Source: Coenobita brevimanus
Taxonomy: Eukaryota > Arthropoda > Malacostraca > Decapoda > Coenobitidae
Direction: 5' to 3'
Length of the DNA stretch: 64,000 nucleotides
NCBI GenBank assembly: GCA_032717465.1
Contig: CM064732.1
Span: forward strand, 31,911,138-31,975,137
Shown here: piece by piece, positions 34,251 to 47,160 of the stretch
How positions within the stretch are numbered: position 1 is the stretch's first letter
Layout of the letters: every line of letters begins with the position of its first letter
Made by a program: the position numbers and the translations under genes
The notes under the pieces: model-generated
Told to the model about the DNA's origin: nothing
Seen by the model: only the letters and a program-made list of their open reading frames with translations
Databases searched by the model: none

Positions 34251-37200
34251 TGTAGCCATAATATGTTATAACATAATACTATATGTAACTACGATATGTA
34301 ACTATATAGCTACAGGTAACAATATGGAAAGCAGGTAGTTATGTCCTAGTTCTCCAGGAAGAGACAACAATACATCCCCTCTGCCTAGTCTAATCAAGAA
34401 TGACAAACACCCCTGATCATGTGCCGGAAACATGACCGACACACACATACACACACGCACATACATACACACAAGTATGCCCACACACCTTAGCAGGAAG
34501 CCGGAGGGGAGTATAACTCCCATATCACATGTAGGAAAGTTGGTTAGACAAGGAGAGAACAAGAGAGAGAACATCAGAGAGCAGGAGAGAGAAGGGGTTG
34601 GGAAAAGTCCATATAACACGAGGGGCAACTAGGAGGCTTGGCTGTCATGTTACGTTATACTGTAAATCATAATTCGATATAAGTGTCTCACAATAAACTC
34701 CATCGACTCCAATCTGCCTATTTCATCATCCCACTTAAAATACAGAGCATGACTGAAGAGAGAAGGCCTACACTGACATCTTACACAATGCATCACCATT
34801 ACTTTCTCTCCTGGTGCCACCTTCGATGATACAACCAGATAACCTTCTCTATATAATTACACTCCTCAGCTACATCTATATACATTGGTGGCTAGCTGTA
34901 ACAATGGACTGACTACAATCAGACCAAGCCTTCCAAGTTTATACAACGGCAAACTGCGAAAAACTACGTTCATTTCCATTGGTAGCTAGTGGTACAACAA
35001 ACTGACTATGATCAGACCAAGACTTACGAGTTATACAACAAAACCACGCTCATCGCTCATAGTTTATACGTTCATCAATATACGCAACAGACAACTCTCC
35101 TGAACAGCTACAACTGTAAACAACAACGTTAAATTAACCAACTACAAACAAACCACGCCTGACGAGTTTATACGCAACATAACTTCGCCCCTAACTACTC
35201 CTAACCACCTCTACCACAACTCCATGATTTACGAGAAACAATAGTAACAAAAAACTACGTCTATCGACAACTCTACAAACCTATAAGTTAATCTCAACAA
35301 GTAAGGAAAATCAAGGACTACAAGTTAAGAAGATGTGAACAAGGAAAGTGACAAAGGAGGAACTGCATCTGTACTGTGCCAATAGTGTTGACCCAGCATG
35401 ATAATGTAGCATCAACACATTTCTCCCTCCTCCATCCTCCACCACGACCTCCACTACTTTTCCCCACCACCACCATCTTCACCACAACTACCAGAGTAAG
35501 GCAGCAGCTCAGCAGTGTCATCATTTGGTAAGAGCATCATGACGCGTCAATGAATCCAAGTACCTGACAACACCAGCCTGCCATCCTGCACCTGTCTACC
35601 TGCCAGCCTGTCTGCCTACCCCACAGTGAGAACATCAATTGCTGATGCAGTCCTACCCCACAGTGAGGACATCAATTGCTGATGCAGTCATACCAGGACA
35701 CTGACCTACCTCAACCAAACCCTACCAAGACCCTTCAACTAGCATCACCATCATCACCACAACTACAATTAATATCAGTGAATTGAATATTTACTTTATT
35801 ATTTTAATAGTACTACTTCAGTTATATACAACCTTACGTATATGAACAGTGACAGGCAATATCCTTACATCAACATATAATACATACATACGAAAATCTG
35901 GTAAAACCAGAGAATCAAAATGTAATTACACATATATCCTTCATATTACAGTGACAAGGAAAATGAAGTGGAAATGCCTAACACAAATGGAACTAGCAAC
36001 AGTATGCTGTACTTAAGCACACACATTAGTACTTGCAGCCTATACCTTGAGATGAATTTATAAATGAGCAAACATATCAAGTTGACTTCACAACCTTTGG
36101 AGGACTATAGTGTCAAGCGATGTGTTGTACAAACGAAACTAAGTGAATAATGTATATATTGTAAATATTGTATATATAATTTTATATAAATTAACAAATT
36201 ATGGAGTTACATATAATATCATTGAATTATAAACTGCATCATAACTAATCCAATACACCTGTGGTGTCTCAATTAAACAAGTACATCAAATATGACTGAA
36301 TCATGATATGATTGTAGTGCTATTATTGTATTAGTTATATACGTATGTATCAGTTACATAGCTACAATGAGCACACCTGTGATTCCTGCAAGTATGTTAC
36401 AGTTGCTACAATTACTTAACTACAAACGCTTGCATTACTGCAATTATATTATATACATGTGCTACAATTATGTAACTACAAATGATAGCATTATTGCAAG
36501 TATTTACAATTGATACGAGAATATAACTACATACGCTTGCATTACTGCAGTTTCATTACAGTTGCTACAATTTTGTATCTACAAAAGCTTGCAATACTGC
36601 AATAATATTACAATTGCTACAGTTATGTAACTACAATTAGTTACATCCGCATTATGTTATACTGTAGCTGCATTAATAAGATGTAACTACAATATTATTG
36701 CAACCACTATTATGTAACAGTTGCATTAATACCATGTTATGTTAGTCACACTTGCATAACAGTTGCATTTACACAATTTAACTACAATTGCATTAACACG
36801 ATGTTACTGCAGTTATGATGCAATATTCATACAATTATGTAACTTTTACAATATTATGTATTTCACTTAATCAGCATACAAGTTGACCGTAACGTGTATA
36901 TAATATGCATTATTATGTTATGACAATATTTACTGTCTTTGGTACACCAGTTTTGCGTGACCGAGCGATATGTAGGCATAATATGTAATAAAACAATACT
37001 GTATGTAAATACGATATGTAACTATATAGATAGAGGAAACAATATGTAAAACAGGTAGTTATGTCTGAGTTCTCCTGGAAGAGACAACTACTCATCCCCT
37101 CTGCCTTGACTAATCAAGAATGCCAAACACCCTTGATCATGTGCTGGAAATATGACCGACACACACACACACGCACCTATGTACGCACACGTATGACCAC

Positions 37201-37592
37201 ACACCTTAGCCGGAAGCCAGAGGGGGATATAAGTCCCTTATCAACATGTAGGAAAGTTAGTTAGACAAGGGGAGAACAAGAGAGAGAACATCAGAGAGCA
37301 GGAGAGAGAAAGAGTTAGGAAAAGGCCCAATAACACGAGGGTCAGCTAGGAGGCTTGGCTGTCACATTACGTTATGCTGTATATCACAGTTCGATGTAAG
37401 TTTCTCACAATAAACTCCGTTGACCAAGCTACCTATTTCATCATCGCACTTAAAATATGAAGAGGATAACGGAACAGAGAAGGCTTACACTGATATCCCC
37501 TGTAATGCCTCATCATTACTCTCTCCTGGTGCCACTCCCATCGACGATACACCCAGATAACCTTCTCTGTATAATTACATTCCTCGGCTATG
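34251..37592 (+). mobile_element. Non-coding element with ~620-bp direct terminal repeats (TRIM/LARD-like)
   Basis: The direct repeats 34251-34874 and 36971-37592 begin TGTAG(C/G)CATAATATG. The first ends GGCTACA-like (CAGCTACA) and the second CGGCTATG. Each has a TATAA (near 34512 and 37230) and an AATAAA (34692-34697 and 37409-37414) in LTR-like order. The 2.1 kb between them has no meaningful open frame. It holds a 40-bp tandem duplication at 35616-35690 and imperfect ~60-bp repeats with TTGCTACAATTATGTAACTA words at 36370-36840. No clear polypurine tract or target duplication was found, so the LTR-element reading is probable, not certain. Confidence 0.6.
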
Positions 37593-38015
37593 TCTACTTA
37601 CATTTCAACCATTTCTTCCGTTTTCAATTTAGACTTTTGTAAGGTCCATCTTTTGCAAGTTTTTGTTTTATTTTATTTTCGAGCGTTTATCTGTTAACTG
37701 TACACTGTTCTTTCTTCCTTCGCCTTCCTTTGACTTCTTTGATAGGCTTTTCTCAACTCATCTTCTCACTCTTTTGGGTAATTGCGGTGAGAAAGCAATG
37801 TTTTATATTGGTTATTTTTAACACAGAGGCCATTTACTTATATTTCCCACGTTTATGAGCCAGTGTGTGTGTGTGTGGCTTTCTCTCCTAGTTTGATATC
37901 CTTCCTATTTAGCTAATCATTAGTTACCTATGCTGTAACATACCATTTAAAAACAACTTAAAAAGATCTGTTGTTGCTTGCTTTCCTTGAAACATTTTCC
38001 TCCATCCTCCATTTC

Positions 38016-38112
<97 letters not shown>

Positions 38113-38267
38113 AGGCCTCATTGGCTTCATTAGGTCTCTCTTTCTCTCTCTCTAAGAAATGGAGGATGGAGTAAAAAGTTTTCAGGAAAGTTTTCAACGA
38201 CATCTTTTGAAGCTGTTTTTAAATGGAACGTTATGCACAGATAACAGGTACAATATAGATTTTTTTT

Positions 38268-38301
<34 letters not shown>

Positions 38302-38779
38302 CTCCTCTTCCTCCTTCTCCTCCTCCTCCTCCTTCTTCTTCTTCTTCTCCTCAACTTCTTGTTTTCCCACTTAATTTCTATATATTCACTTCTTCCTTCC
38401 CTCCTTTCCTTCTTAATTCATACTACATCTCCTAATGTTATCTTCGTCCCACCCAGTTCCTCTGTCCTTTCTCCTCATTTCCCTTTTTTTCTCTCCCTCT
38501 CCTCCGGTTTCCCTCTACTTAACCTCCCACACCACCCTCTTTTTGTCCTCGTTCCCTTCACGCTCCTTATCCTCCTCCCTTCCTCTCCTACTTCTGGTCC
38601 CTTTCGGAATTTCTTTCTTTTACTCATTCCTTAAAAAAAAAATAAATAAATATATAAATTCGAAAATAAGAGAAATGAAATCACCAACACCAACTGGATA
38701 AACCACTGCAGGTGGGTAATGTAAAAGAAATGTGAGAAATATTCACTACTCGATTGATGTCTATCGATCTAAAAAATAT
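37593..38779. repeat. Microsatellite-rich and pyrimidine-rich DNA
   Basis: (GA)n at about 38021-38056 runs into (GT)n at about 38061-38110. (CT)n and CTC/CTT runs occupy 38266-38350, and a CT-rich tract continues to about 38630. A 40-base segment with TTTAAA-AACAACTTAAAAAG/CATCTTTTGAAGCTG similarity occurs in inverted form around 37945 and 38200, flanking the microsatellites. Confidence 0.8.
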
Positions 38780-39678
38780 ACCGACAATCATTCAAAGAAA
38801 TAATTACACTAATAAACCAGCCTGGATATCAAAGAACCTTGAAGAAATCACCGGTCACTAAAGAAAAGCATACCTAAAATATATATGTACAGGATATCAC
38901 CATGACAGTACAGAGTAATTAAAGTAACAAAGGCAGTACACAAAAATTATTTCAGGACACTAAACAAGAATATCAGGTGAAATTTCTGGTGCAGCAAAGC
39001 CAGATCCTGCAGAAAACATTGTTATGTGAAAAGTAAGAAATATGTAAAATATGGCATATGCCCTCTACTAAACTCTGAGGGCGATCTCATTGACGATAGC
39101 CAAGTACTAGTAACGATACTGAACGAATCCTTTCATAGTCTTTTCACAAAAGAATATAGTGAACAGCACTAAGATCCCCTTCCCACCAGTGGTTTTCCAG
39201 TACCATCAGTTGAAAATCATCAGTCAAGGAAATGATAGGACATGATGTATTAAATTATCTTCAGAAAACCTTTCCAAACATATCGACGCAGACCAGATAT
39301 CTCCTTTCATCTGGGTGAATGTTACAGACAATTGGCCTTGTTACTAAAAGATGCAGTAACTCATTAACCGAATGTCGAGTGCCTAACCAATGGTAGCTCG
39401 CTAATATACGAGTATCACCTGTCATTAAAAGAAGGCGTTAAAAATGAGCAACAAATTAGCCCCAATAAGCCCATCGTCAGTGCTATGCAAAATTTTTTAA
39501 AGAATTGTTAGATGTACTACTAGTTTGTTAATTATAAAATAAAATCTAATATCAGGAAATCAGTTTGGGTTACGTAGTAACAGTTCATGCCTTATTAATT
39601 TGCTTGAATTTTTTGTACAAACATAAACGATAGCTGGGAAGCAAAAATACTATCAAATTGCCACTAGTGCCCGTATTA
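38780..39678 (+). pseudogene. CR1/L2-like LINE, fragment 1 (pre-RT and start of RT)
   Basis: Scattered frames read NKPAWISKNLEE, then KYVKYGICPLLNSEGDLI, ILNESFHSLFTKEYSEQ, and after several frame changes VPNQW, SPVIKR, and ISLGYVVTVHALLICLNFF. These correspond in order to the linker and first RT motifs of CR1/L2-type LINEs (including the 'GFR...S..NLL.F' region). It carries many stops. The next part of the same protein resumes after the LTR element at 43320. Confidence 0.7.
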
Positions 39679-42600
39679 TGTACTATTTTATGTTGTATAA
39701 TATCATACATACACTCCATATATGCAAGCACATCTACTGTACCTATGTGGAGTGTGGCGGTGTTGTGCACTGCATATCCATGGCATTCCACTTACGACAT
39801 ACTGACTATAAAAAAAAAAAAAATGTAGCCTAAGTAGCATATAACAGTCACTTGTTGGCATATTCAGTGTCACACAGGTCAGTGATTGCCGTCTTTCTCA
39901 AGTCAGCCAAGAGTAGAACGTCGAAACATCTAGAGCATAACCCCACGGTCTTACAACTTGTTCACAGTAAAGAAGCAGAGTGCATGAAGAGCTGTGTACC
40001 AAAATCCACACGATGATACGGCTGGATAACACTTACAAGTATTCAACAGGTGGTGATCGTTTGTGGAAGATCCACAGCCTTGCACCTTTATTCCCCACTT
40101 CTGCACTTCCTCTCACGCCTGTTCGACGCTGAGGGACCGCTAGCTGTATATCTATGCCGAGAATGTCTGTTGTACTAGACCGACTTCTGCACTTCCTGCC
40201 AGATTCGAAGTATTGTTTGGATTATTTCACTGAACGTCGTTCTAGTGCTCCATTTGGACGTTTGACAACATCTTCGTCTGGTCTCCACCTCCTGACCGCT
40301 GCCATGCCCTCTCGTCTCTCACCCTTACTACAGCCTGGTGACCAGTGCACCCTCTCCCTCTAACTCTTCCTGCCGCCCATCTTTGCTGAAGCTGACTCCT
40401 GACGTTTAATTCGTCGTCGATCGCCACATCGCCAGCCCTCCTTCAGTCGCCATCACTCTGACATATTACTGAATTCTTGCCTGGGCTACAGACCTTCAGT
40501 TAATGCTGATGGGCTGTTATGTTCCTGGTGGATTACAAAATGTAAATCAACTTATATTGTGACAAGCTATTCATGAAGACTTTTTTTTTTCTTTTTATCT
40601 TGAACCTAGTGAAGTAAGGACTATAATTTTACAAGCGTTTGTTTCTGCACGGACCTTTGGATCTGCTGCACCCAGTAAACGTATTACGTTCTTGTGCTCT
40701 TCGTTTGTATTATTTTGTCCCTCTGCCCATTTTCTTAAATTTTCTTTCAGTAATTTCAACTATTTAATTCTGTGACTATATAATTTTCATAAATCCTTTG
40801 TTGTTGTCGTTCTTGATTTCATATTTTATTTTTATTGTTTTGTATCTACTTTTCTCACATTCCTTATTTTCTTTTTATCTCTGTGTTTCATGCTGGTCTG
40901 TCTATATTTGTTTTCACTTTCCCACTTCTTTTTTCTGATGTTTATGTCTCCCTTTTTTCAGACCAGTAACATTCACTCCTTTTGATTCCCCTGGTGATGA
41001 TGAAACATGGTCTTCCCCAGAATTACAACTATGTATTTGCCAAGAAAATCGTACGATTTTACAGAAATGTAATTCTTATAGGAAACCGTTATCTCCTCCA
41101 TTAACTTCTATCACGCCTCTTCGAGATATTCATCTGTTCACTTCAGGCAAACAAGTAGATACTTCTTCAGATATTTTAAATATATACTTCATTCACGCCC
41201 GACTCCCCTTCTTCGTCAGCTGTTCTTCCGCACCCTGATAATGCCGTTATTCCCATTTCTGATTTTTCTGCAACTGATCTATATCTGAACACTAATTCTG
41301 GAACTATAATTGCTGTTCCTTCTGCTGCTAATTCTCCTCTTCCTGTGTTCACACTTTCTACCATAAATACTTCTATCTCATCTACTGCCACGACTGTCTC
41401 TGCCTCTGCTCCTGTTACTGCTGTCTGCTGCTGTTATTTCTAATTGCTCCTGTTATTATTACCCCTGTACTTTTCCCTCCATCATGGCTGACCCCATTTC
41501 ACCAACCATACTTTTGAATGATGCAGTGCGTCCGAAATGCTCTGGTGGTGAAGGTTCAATATCTGTTTTCATTTTATCAAGCAAAATGACAATGAAAAAA
41601 GGGCAAGGAAGACTGAGACTGATGCTGTGAAAAAAGTCTGAATGGACTTTTGAGGATCAGGATAAGGAGCTGTCAATAAGGCTAATGAATGTCAGTCTTC
41701 TGCTTGCATAGTTCGATTTTTAATAGACTAAGACACAAACAGTCGTCAATTGTTAAAGAGTTGACGTTCAAACCATATGATACTTTACTCCTTTTATCCA
41801 GGCAGAACAGAGGAGATTCTAGGTTCTAATGACATAAAACTAGACAGTAGGGGAACTATTTGCACTGTTTTTCTGCACCACTTACGAACCCTATGTCACT
41901 GTAAGATTCAGTGCAGCATATTGTTGAGTGGGCTTGCGCTTGCTTACTGTAATGACCTCAAGGATGACTTCAGTTATCGAAGAAGACAGAAAAAAAAAAT
42001 CGACTTTTCGTATGCGTGGACACAAGAGTTTCACTTGTCATAGAGATTCATCTTTGCACTGTATTAGTGAATGTACAGTCCTTTCTCATAAGTGGTCAGG
42101 GGAAGACCAGGTCCGACCTCGGGACAATTCTCCGCAGTCAGGGTAAATGAACCAGAGCTCCTGCTTTACTTCATTAACGCCCTTCCATCTTCTGTGTTGT
42201 CGTGCGGGGGAAATGTGGCGACTCAGATGTTTCTTTTTTTATTGATTCAGGCACGCCTGTCAACTTGATTTCAGAGGATTCCTTTTCTCTAAATAAATTG
42301 TAGTCCCATAGAGTTACTTTCTTATAGCCACTAGCTTTACATCTTTACAGTGTAGATGGTACTGAGTCTGATGTTTGCGGCAAGGTGTTCCTTGACATTT
42401 CCTTGCATAATAAAATGGATCCAGTTAATGCTGAATACCATGTTGGCCTAAGCTCTGATATCCTGTTGACATCTTACTTGGAATTTCTACATCCTACATC
42501 CCACGTATCCTAGTTTCATTTTTTTTTTTTCATCTTTCATTCCATTGAGTTCGCTTACAATAATGTGTAATTTTTTTGTATATACTTATAGCTCTATCAA

Positions 42601-43319
42601 TTTCTTATCTCAGTTTTATATGTATACATATTAGTTTATATGTATATGTTCTTTGCCTTACTTTTATTCATCATTGCCTTAAACTTATCTCCATATATTT
42701 TATTACCAGTATGCAGATTTTTCATTTAATCTTTGATTAGCAAATTCTCATTCTTCAATTCGTTTTGCTGTAATTGCTTTTCTCATTCCATCATTCTTCT
42801 GTATTTCTTTTTACCATTCCCTTCTTACATTAACTCTCATACTCAGTTAGTACACTTGATTTTTTATAACCAACCTCGTCATGACCCCCCATTCCTCTTA
42901 GTAGTTGTTTTATCACTAATTTTATATGTGCCTGGAACCACATGAATAGTGACCGAGCATTGTAACTAGTATTTGGTACAGTTTTTTATTGTACGAGTAT
43001 ATTGTACATACACTCCATGCATACAAACACATTTAATGTGGAGTGTGGTGGTTTTGTGTGCTACTTGACCATGATAGTCTGCTTATGACGTACTGACTCG
43101 TTGCCCAAGAAGCACATCACAGTCAGTTGTTGGCATATTTAGTGCCACACAGGTCAGTGGTTGCTGTTTTTTTCAGGCCAGTCAAGAGCAAAACGTCTAT
43201 ACACCTCGAGCATAAGCCCACGGTCTTGTTCACAAAAAATGATGCAGAAGGGATGAAAACTTGTTTCTCTAAATCCACAGCATAATACAGCTAGATAAGA
43301 TTTACAAGTATGCAACAGG
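39679..43319 (+). mobile_element. Old LTR retrotransposon nested in the LINE
   Basis: Direct repeats 39679-40049 and 42961-43319 share ACATACACTCCAT, GTGGAGTGTGG, GTTGGCATATT, CACACAGGTCAGTG and CACGGTCTT segments in the same order, with many substitutions. They flank a region with gag-like and protease remnants. TGGTGATCG just after the first repeat could be the primer site. LINE sequence on both sides belongs to one LINE copy, which supports the boundaries. The target duplication is not recognisable. Confidence 0.7.
40950..42512 (+). pseudogene. gag/protease remnant of the nested LTR element
   Basis: A frame from about 40960 reads FTPFDSPGDDETWSSPELQ, and a later one (41777 onward) YPGRTEEILGSNDIK. 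A possible Cys/His-rich piece lies at about 42000-42080. Near 42240 the plus strand reads FFIDSGTPVNLISEDSF, with the D-S-G triad and following hydrophobic strand of a retropepsin. Stops separate all pieces. RT, RNase H and integrase were not found, so the element is either heavily deleted or was non-autonomous. Confidence 0.55.
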
Positions 43320-43747
43320 ATCTCACAAACCTTGATCTACTGAAAGTGTTTGATAAGACTCTCAGATGAAGACTACTAAGAAAAACTAAAATCCACAGCC
43401 TCTATAACAAATCATATTCTTGGACTGGTGACTGTTTAACTAATCACAAACAGCATGTAGTGATAATGGTGAACCATCAGACTGGCTACAGGTGACAAGT
43501 GGAGTTCCTCCAGGGTCAGTTCTTGGACCAGATGATTTTGCTGTGTATATGAATTATCCACACAATGGACTCGTTTTTAAGGTATCGAATTTTCCAAATG
43601 ACACCAGGAATGGAAACAAAGTAAGTAGGAAAGCAGACTGTGAATATACACAAAACAACCTGAATAACTCAGACTTGGAGTGAAAAATGGCACATGCGAA
43701 TTTGATGTAGGTAAATGCAAGCTAATGTGCTTTTGGCTATAAAATCA
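43320..43747 (+). pseudogene. CR1/L2-like LINE, fragment 2 (RT core)
   Basis: Reads LDLLKVFDKTL (motif A region), then VTSGVPPGSVLGPDDFAVYM (the 'GVPQGSVLGPLLF' motif B), then VSNFPNDTRNGNKVS, where the catalytic FADD has become FPND. The active site is therefore destroyed. It runs up to the TTAG that marks the left end of MITE copy B. Confidence 0.85.
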
Positions 43748-44500
43748 TTAGCCTGCTGCATCCCATTAAAGTATGGGTACATTACAACATTTTGTCATGC
43801 TGAGTCCCGTCAACGTACTCATACGTTTTGCAAATGTGAGGTTCGTCATTTCCACATTTTTCAAGTTTCGGACGTGATTTTTGGTAGGGATATGCGGGAG
43901 ATCTTCCTCTACCTGCCGCCAGGTGGCGACACTGCCTTACCCCGCGTGACCTTCCCCCCTGCAAGCCATTGTCTCGGCAACTCACCTGTTACCAGTGACC
44001 TGGCCAGTAAACACATCATGCCACAGTACGAAATTCAAGGCGAGAGTGATTCCTATATCAATGACAATGTGGAGGACAAAGATTACATGGAGCCAGAGGA
44101 AGGGACAAGCAGAAGTGATGAGGAAGGTGCAGTATGTTGATGTGTGCAGTGAGTGAAACAACGCTTATCTCACCTATATTATTGTGTGAAAACTAATATA
44201 ATTTTGTACTACCTATACATTCATACTAAATGAACATACATCTACCTATTCTGAGTGGTTTGCAATAGTGACCGCTACCATAGAAAACGCGATACCAGCA
44301 ATGCGGCTCCAGAGAACACAGTACAAGGTGATTAAAGGGTCACCTGTATAGCCCATTTCTAAGCTCGGGTGAGCACTTTTTGTGATTTGCCACTGTTTCT
44401 CACAAAAAGCGGAGGTTTGAGCAAAAAAGAAATCCAAAACCTGCCAGGATTGGGGGGGGGGGCGTCAGTGGTGAAATTCTGCTGGGATGTGGCAGGTTAA
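43748..44500 (+). mobile_element. piggyBac-like MITE, copy B
   Basis: TTAG at 43748-43751 (a decayed TTAA) and TTAA at 44497-44500 bound the element. The inverted ends read CCTGCTGCATCCCA and CCTGCCACATCCCA. It is in the same orientation as copy C and opposite to copy A. The frame at about 43953-44140 reads CLGNSPVTSDLASKHI and NDNVEDKDYMEPEE, shared with the other copies. It splits the LINE cleanly: LINE protein motifs resume directly after 44500. Confidence 0.88.
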
Positions 44501-45085
44501 CTATGAGTATTGCATGGTCAAAACCCCACTGAGGGAAAGAATGAAGGAGAAAGACTGGAGATATTATCCATAATGATCTCAAAAACTCAAAACGGTGCAT
44601 AACAGCCAACGACAAGGCTAACAATATACTTGGTTTCGTGACTAAAGCCCACTGTAGTACATATGCATTATATATTATTGATTAGGCCCCAGCTAGAATA
44701 CTGTGTGCATCAGTGGTCCTCGAATCTTATTATGGACGAAGAAAGACTTAGAGTGCAGTGCAGAGGCACAAAAATGATCCCGTTGCTGTGAAATTTACTT
44801 TATGAAGAGCACCAGCAACAACAACAACAACAACAAAACTAATTATATATTTTTAACTGCAGACAAAGAAGACGATGTTGGACACATTAGTTTGTTCAAA
44901 ATACAGAATGGTACTGTGAATAGGAATAATGGATTGACCCTCGAAAAGAAACACAGCACTAATATACGGAGAAATTGCTCTAATTTTGATGTGTGGCAAC
45001 AGTCGCATTGGCTACCAGTAAGTACTTAGTGCAAAAAATATTGATGGCATTAAAATTCAGCTAGATAAATATCGTGAGACTACAA
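44501..45085 (+). pseudogene. CR1/L2-like LINE, fragment 3 (RT C-terminus)
   Basis: Pieces in several frames match the end of CR1/L2-type LINE proteins. They include EKDWRYY, ILGF-like and LxxxRPxLEYCV-like segments near 44620-44720, and RVQ(C)RGTKMIP-like sequence at 44750-44785. FKIQNGTVNRNN lies near 44895, with LDKYR at the end near 45065. A (CAA)n run at 44815-44835 interrupts it. Confidence 0.7.
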
Positions 45086-46489
45086 ATTAGTCTTGTTTAT
45101 TCGCAGGTCAAGGTGTATGCTGATGACTATGAGACATTTGCTTGATGATGAGAATATTCGGTGATTGTGTATGCTCTTTCTTTTATAAATCTATATACTA
45201 GAATTTACATAGATCCTGACTGTTCCCCTTCTGCCTGTCCTTTCTGTGCTTCTTTCCGCCAAGCATGATGCCTTTTTTTTTTTTTTTTTTTTCCTGTTGG
45301 TATCACCGAATGGTGTGGTGGGTTAGGGAGAGCCTTCCTCTTTTCTGTCCATTTTCTCTTACACGTTTGTTAGATCTTAGTATAATTTGCCTTTTTTTCC
45401 AACCGATTATTTATAATGGGCCAACAGGCATCCTGTTAATTGTACTTCCTATGTACTCCTATTTTCTCTTTGTTTCCTTGACAGTCTACCTGCCTGACCA
45501 ACTACATACCACTGTTCCCTCTCATCTCCCTTTCTACATTCATTTTAGATTCTGTTCCCTACCAACGAACCTACCAAACGTCCTACTCTTGTTTATTCCT
45601 CTACCAGTTTTCCTTATAATCCATCTTTCAACTTTATCCTCACCATATTCCTCTCGACCTACCAGTCTATCCTCCTTTGCTATTCTTACTTCTTGTTTAC
45701 CACCCTACCTTCTTTCTCTTTTCCTGTTTATTAACCCATCATCCTACCTTTTACAATCCGTATACAGTTTTTCTGTTATCTATCTATTTATTTATTGCCA
45801 GACGCCATAATCCCGTAAGGGGTGGCCATTTGACTTTGAGTTACCGGTATTCGTTTTACGGATAGGGGCACTAACCCTCCACCAACCCACTTGTTGACAC
45901 ATAGGGAGCACGTATGGTTTGGTTATATGGTTACAACTCAGTGTTGTAAATGGTTTCTTGGCTTGCAGGACACATTTGGCTTGTCACTCAGTGTAAAGCC
46001 ACCTGTAAAGGCTATTATGCTTACCTGTAATACCACCCACCTTTGTGCTTCCATTCTATTTCCTTATTCATGTACCTCACAATATCTGTTTCTCCACCAA
46101 TCAAGGTAACTCCTTACCTTCTTTAGCCTTCTAGATGTGGTCGGTCTACTGACATATCTATCTGCCTTCTTTCCCGCCTACGTAGCCACCTTCTATTGCC
46201 TTCCCTATCTTTCAATCAATCACCCTACCTCCTACTTTCTTTATTATTCTTCTTGCCTGCCTACTAAGCTACATACAAACGACATATTGACGTAGCCTAC
46301 TTCCTCTCCTTCTACTCTAACTACGTAGCTACGTAACGACCAATATATTTACGTAGCCCACCAACCTCTCCTTCTACTCTTACTACTTGCCTTCTTACAT
46401 CTCTACCCTGTTCCCTCTCCTGTTATCTGTTCTACAGGTCTATCCCTTTCCACTTACCCACTCCTGCCCACAGACGCGCGGCCACATAA
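45086..46489. other. Pyrimidine-rich non-coding DNA
   Basis: T/C-rich on the plus strand. A poly-T run at 45270-45291 and a local direct repeat with CTCTCCTTCTACTCT words (46303 and 46365) are visible. The 181-residue open frame at 45265-45810 is a composition artefact. Confidence 0.6.
45777..45828 (-). repeat. RTE LINE 3'-terminal remnant with GATA-type tail
   Basis: About 50 bases: on the minus strand GGCCACCCCTTACGGGATTA, then GGCGTCTGGCAATAAAT, then a (GATA)-like tail. It matches the extreme 3' ends of the LINE copies at 1569-2103 and 57605-59967. Extreme 5' truncation is usual for such LINEs. Confidence 0.8.
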
Positions 46490-46526
46490 CTCTCTCTCTC
46501 TCTCTCTCTCTGCCCTTCCATTGCCT

Positions 46527-46590
<64 letters not shown>
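46490..46590. repeat. (CT)n then (AG)n microsatellites
   Basis: CT run at 46490-46512, a 17-base spacer, then an AG run at 46529-46590. Together they form a near-perfect hairpin-capable repeat. Confidence 0.95.
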
Positions 46591-46593
<3 letters not shown>

Positions 46594-46929
46594 GGAAGGA
46601 GAAAGAAGGGTATGGAAGGAAATGGAGACGAATGGGAATGAAAAGAGGGAGAGAGGAAGAGAGATATAATGGGCGCAGTGAGGCGAAAGAGGCAATTGGC
46701 GTGAAAAGCAGGTAAGAAAAGGAAGGAAGGAAGGTCGGGTGGTGGAAAGGAAGGAAGGAAAAGTGGTTTGTTGGAGGGGTGGTTGGCAGGTGGTAGTTGG
46801 TAGAAAGATTGGCAGGTTTTAGCAGTGAAAAGAGGAGAGGAAGAGAGTGAATGATATGGATAAGGAGGGAAAGTAGGCCGAAAGAAAGCAATACACTTTT
46901 GCAGACAGGTGAAGGGTTAGTGGTGTCAG

Positions 46930-47105
46930 TAATGCCATCGAGGTACAAAACAAAAAAAGGGTGATGCCAAGGAGGTCTGATATCTAGAACGGGTGATGCC
47001 ATGGAGAAACAAAATGTCTTTCACTCCGAGCATCCGGGTTGTTGTCTCGTATATCCGGGTGAGTGACCTTGCGGTGTTTGTTTACGAATGAGAGAGAGAG
47101 AGAGA

Positions 47106-47160
<55 letters not shown>

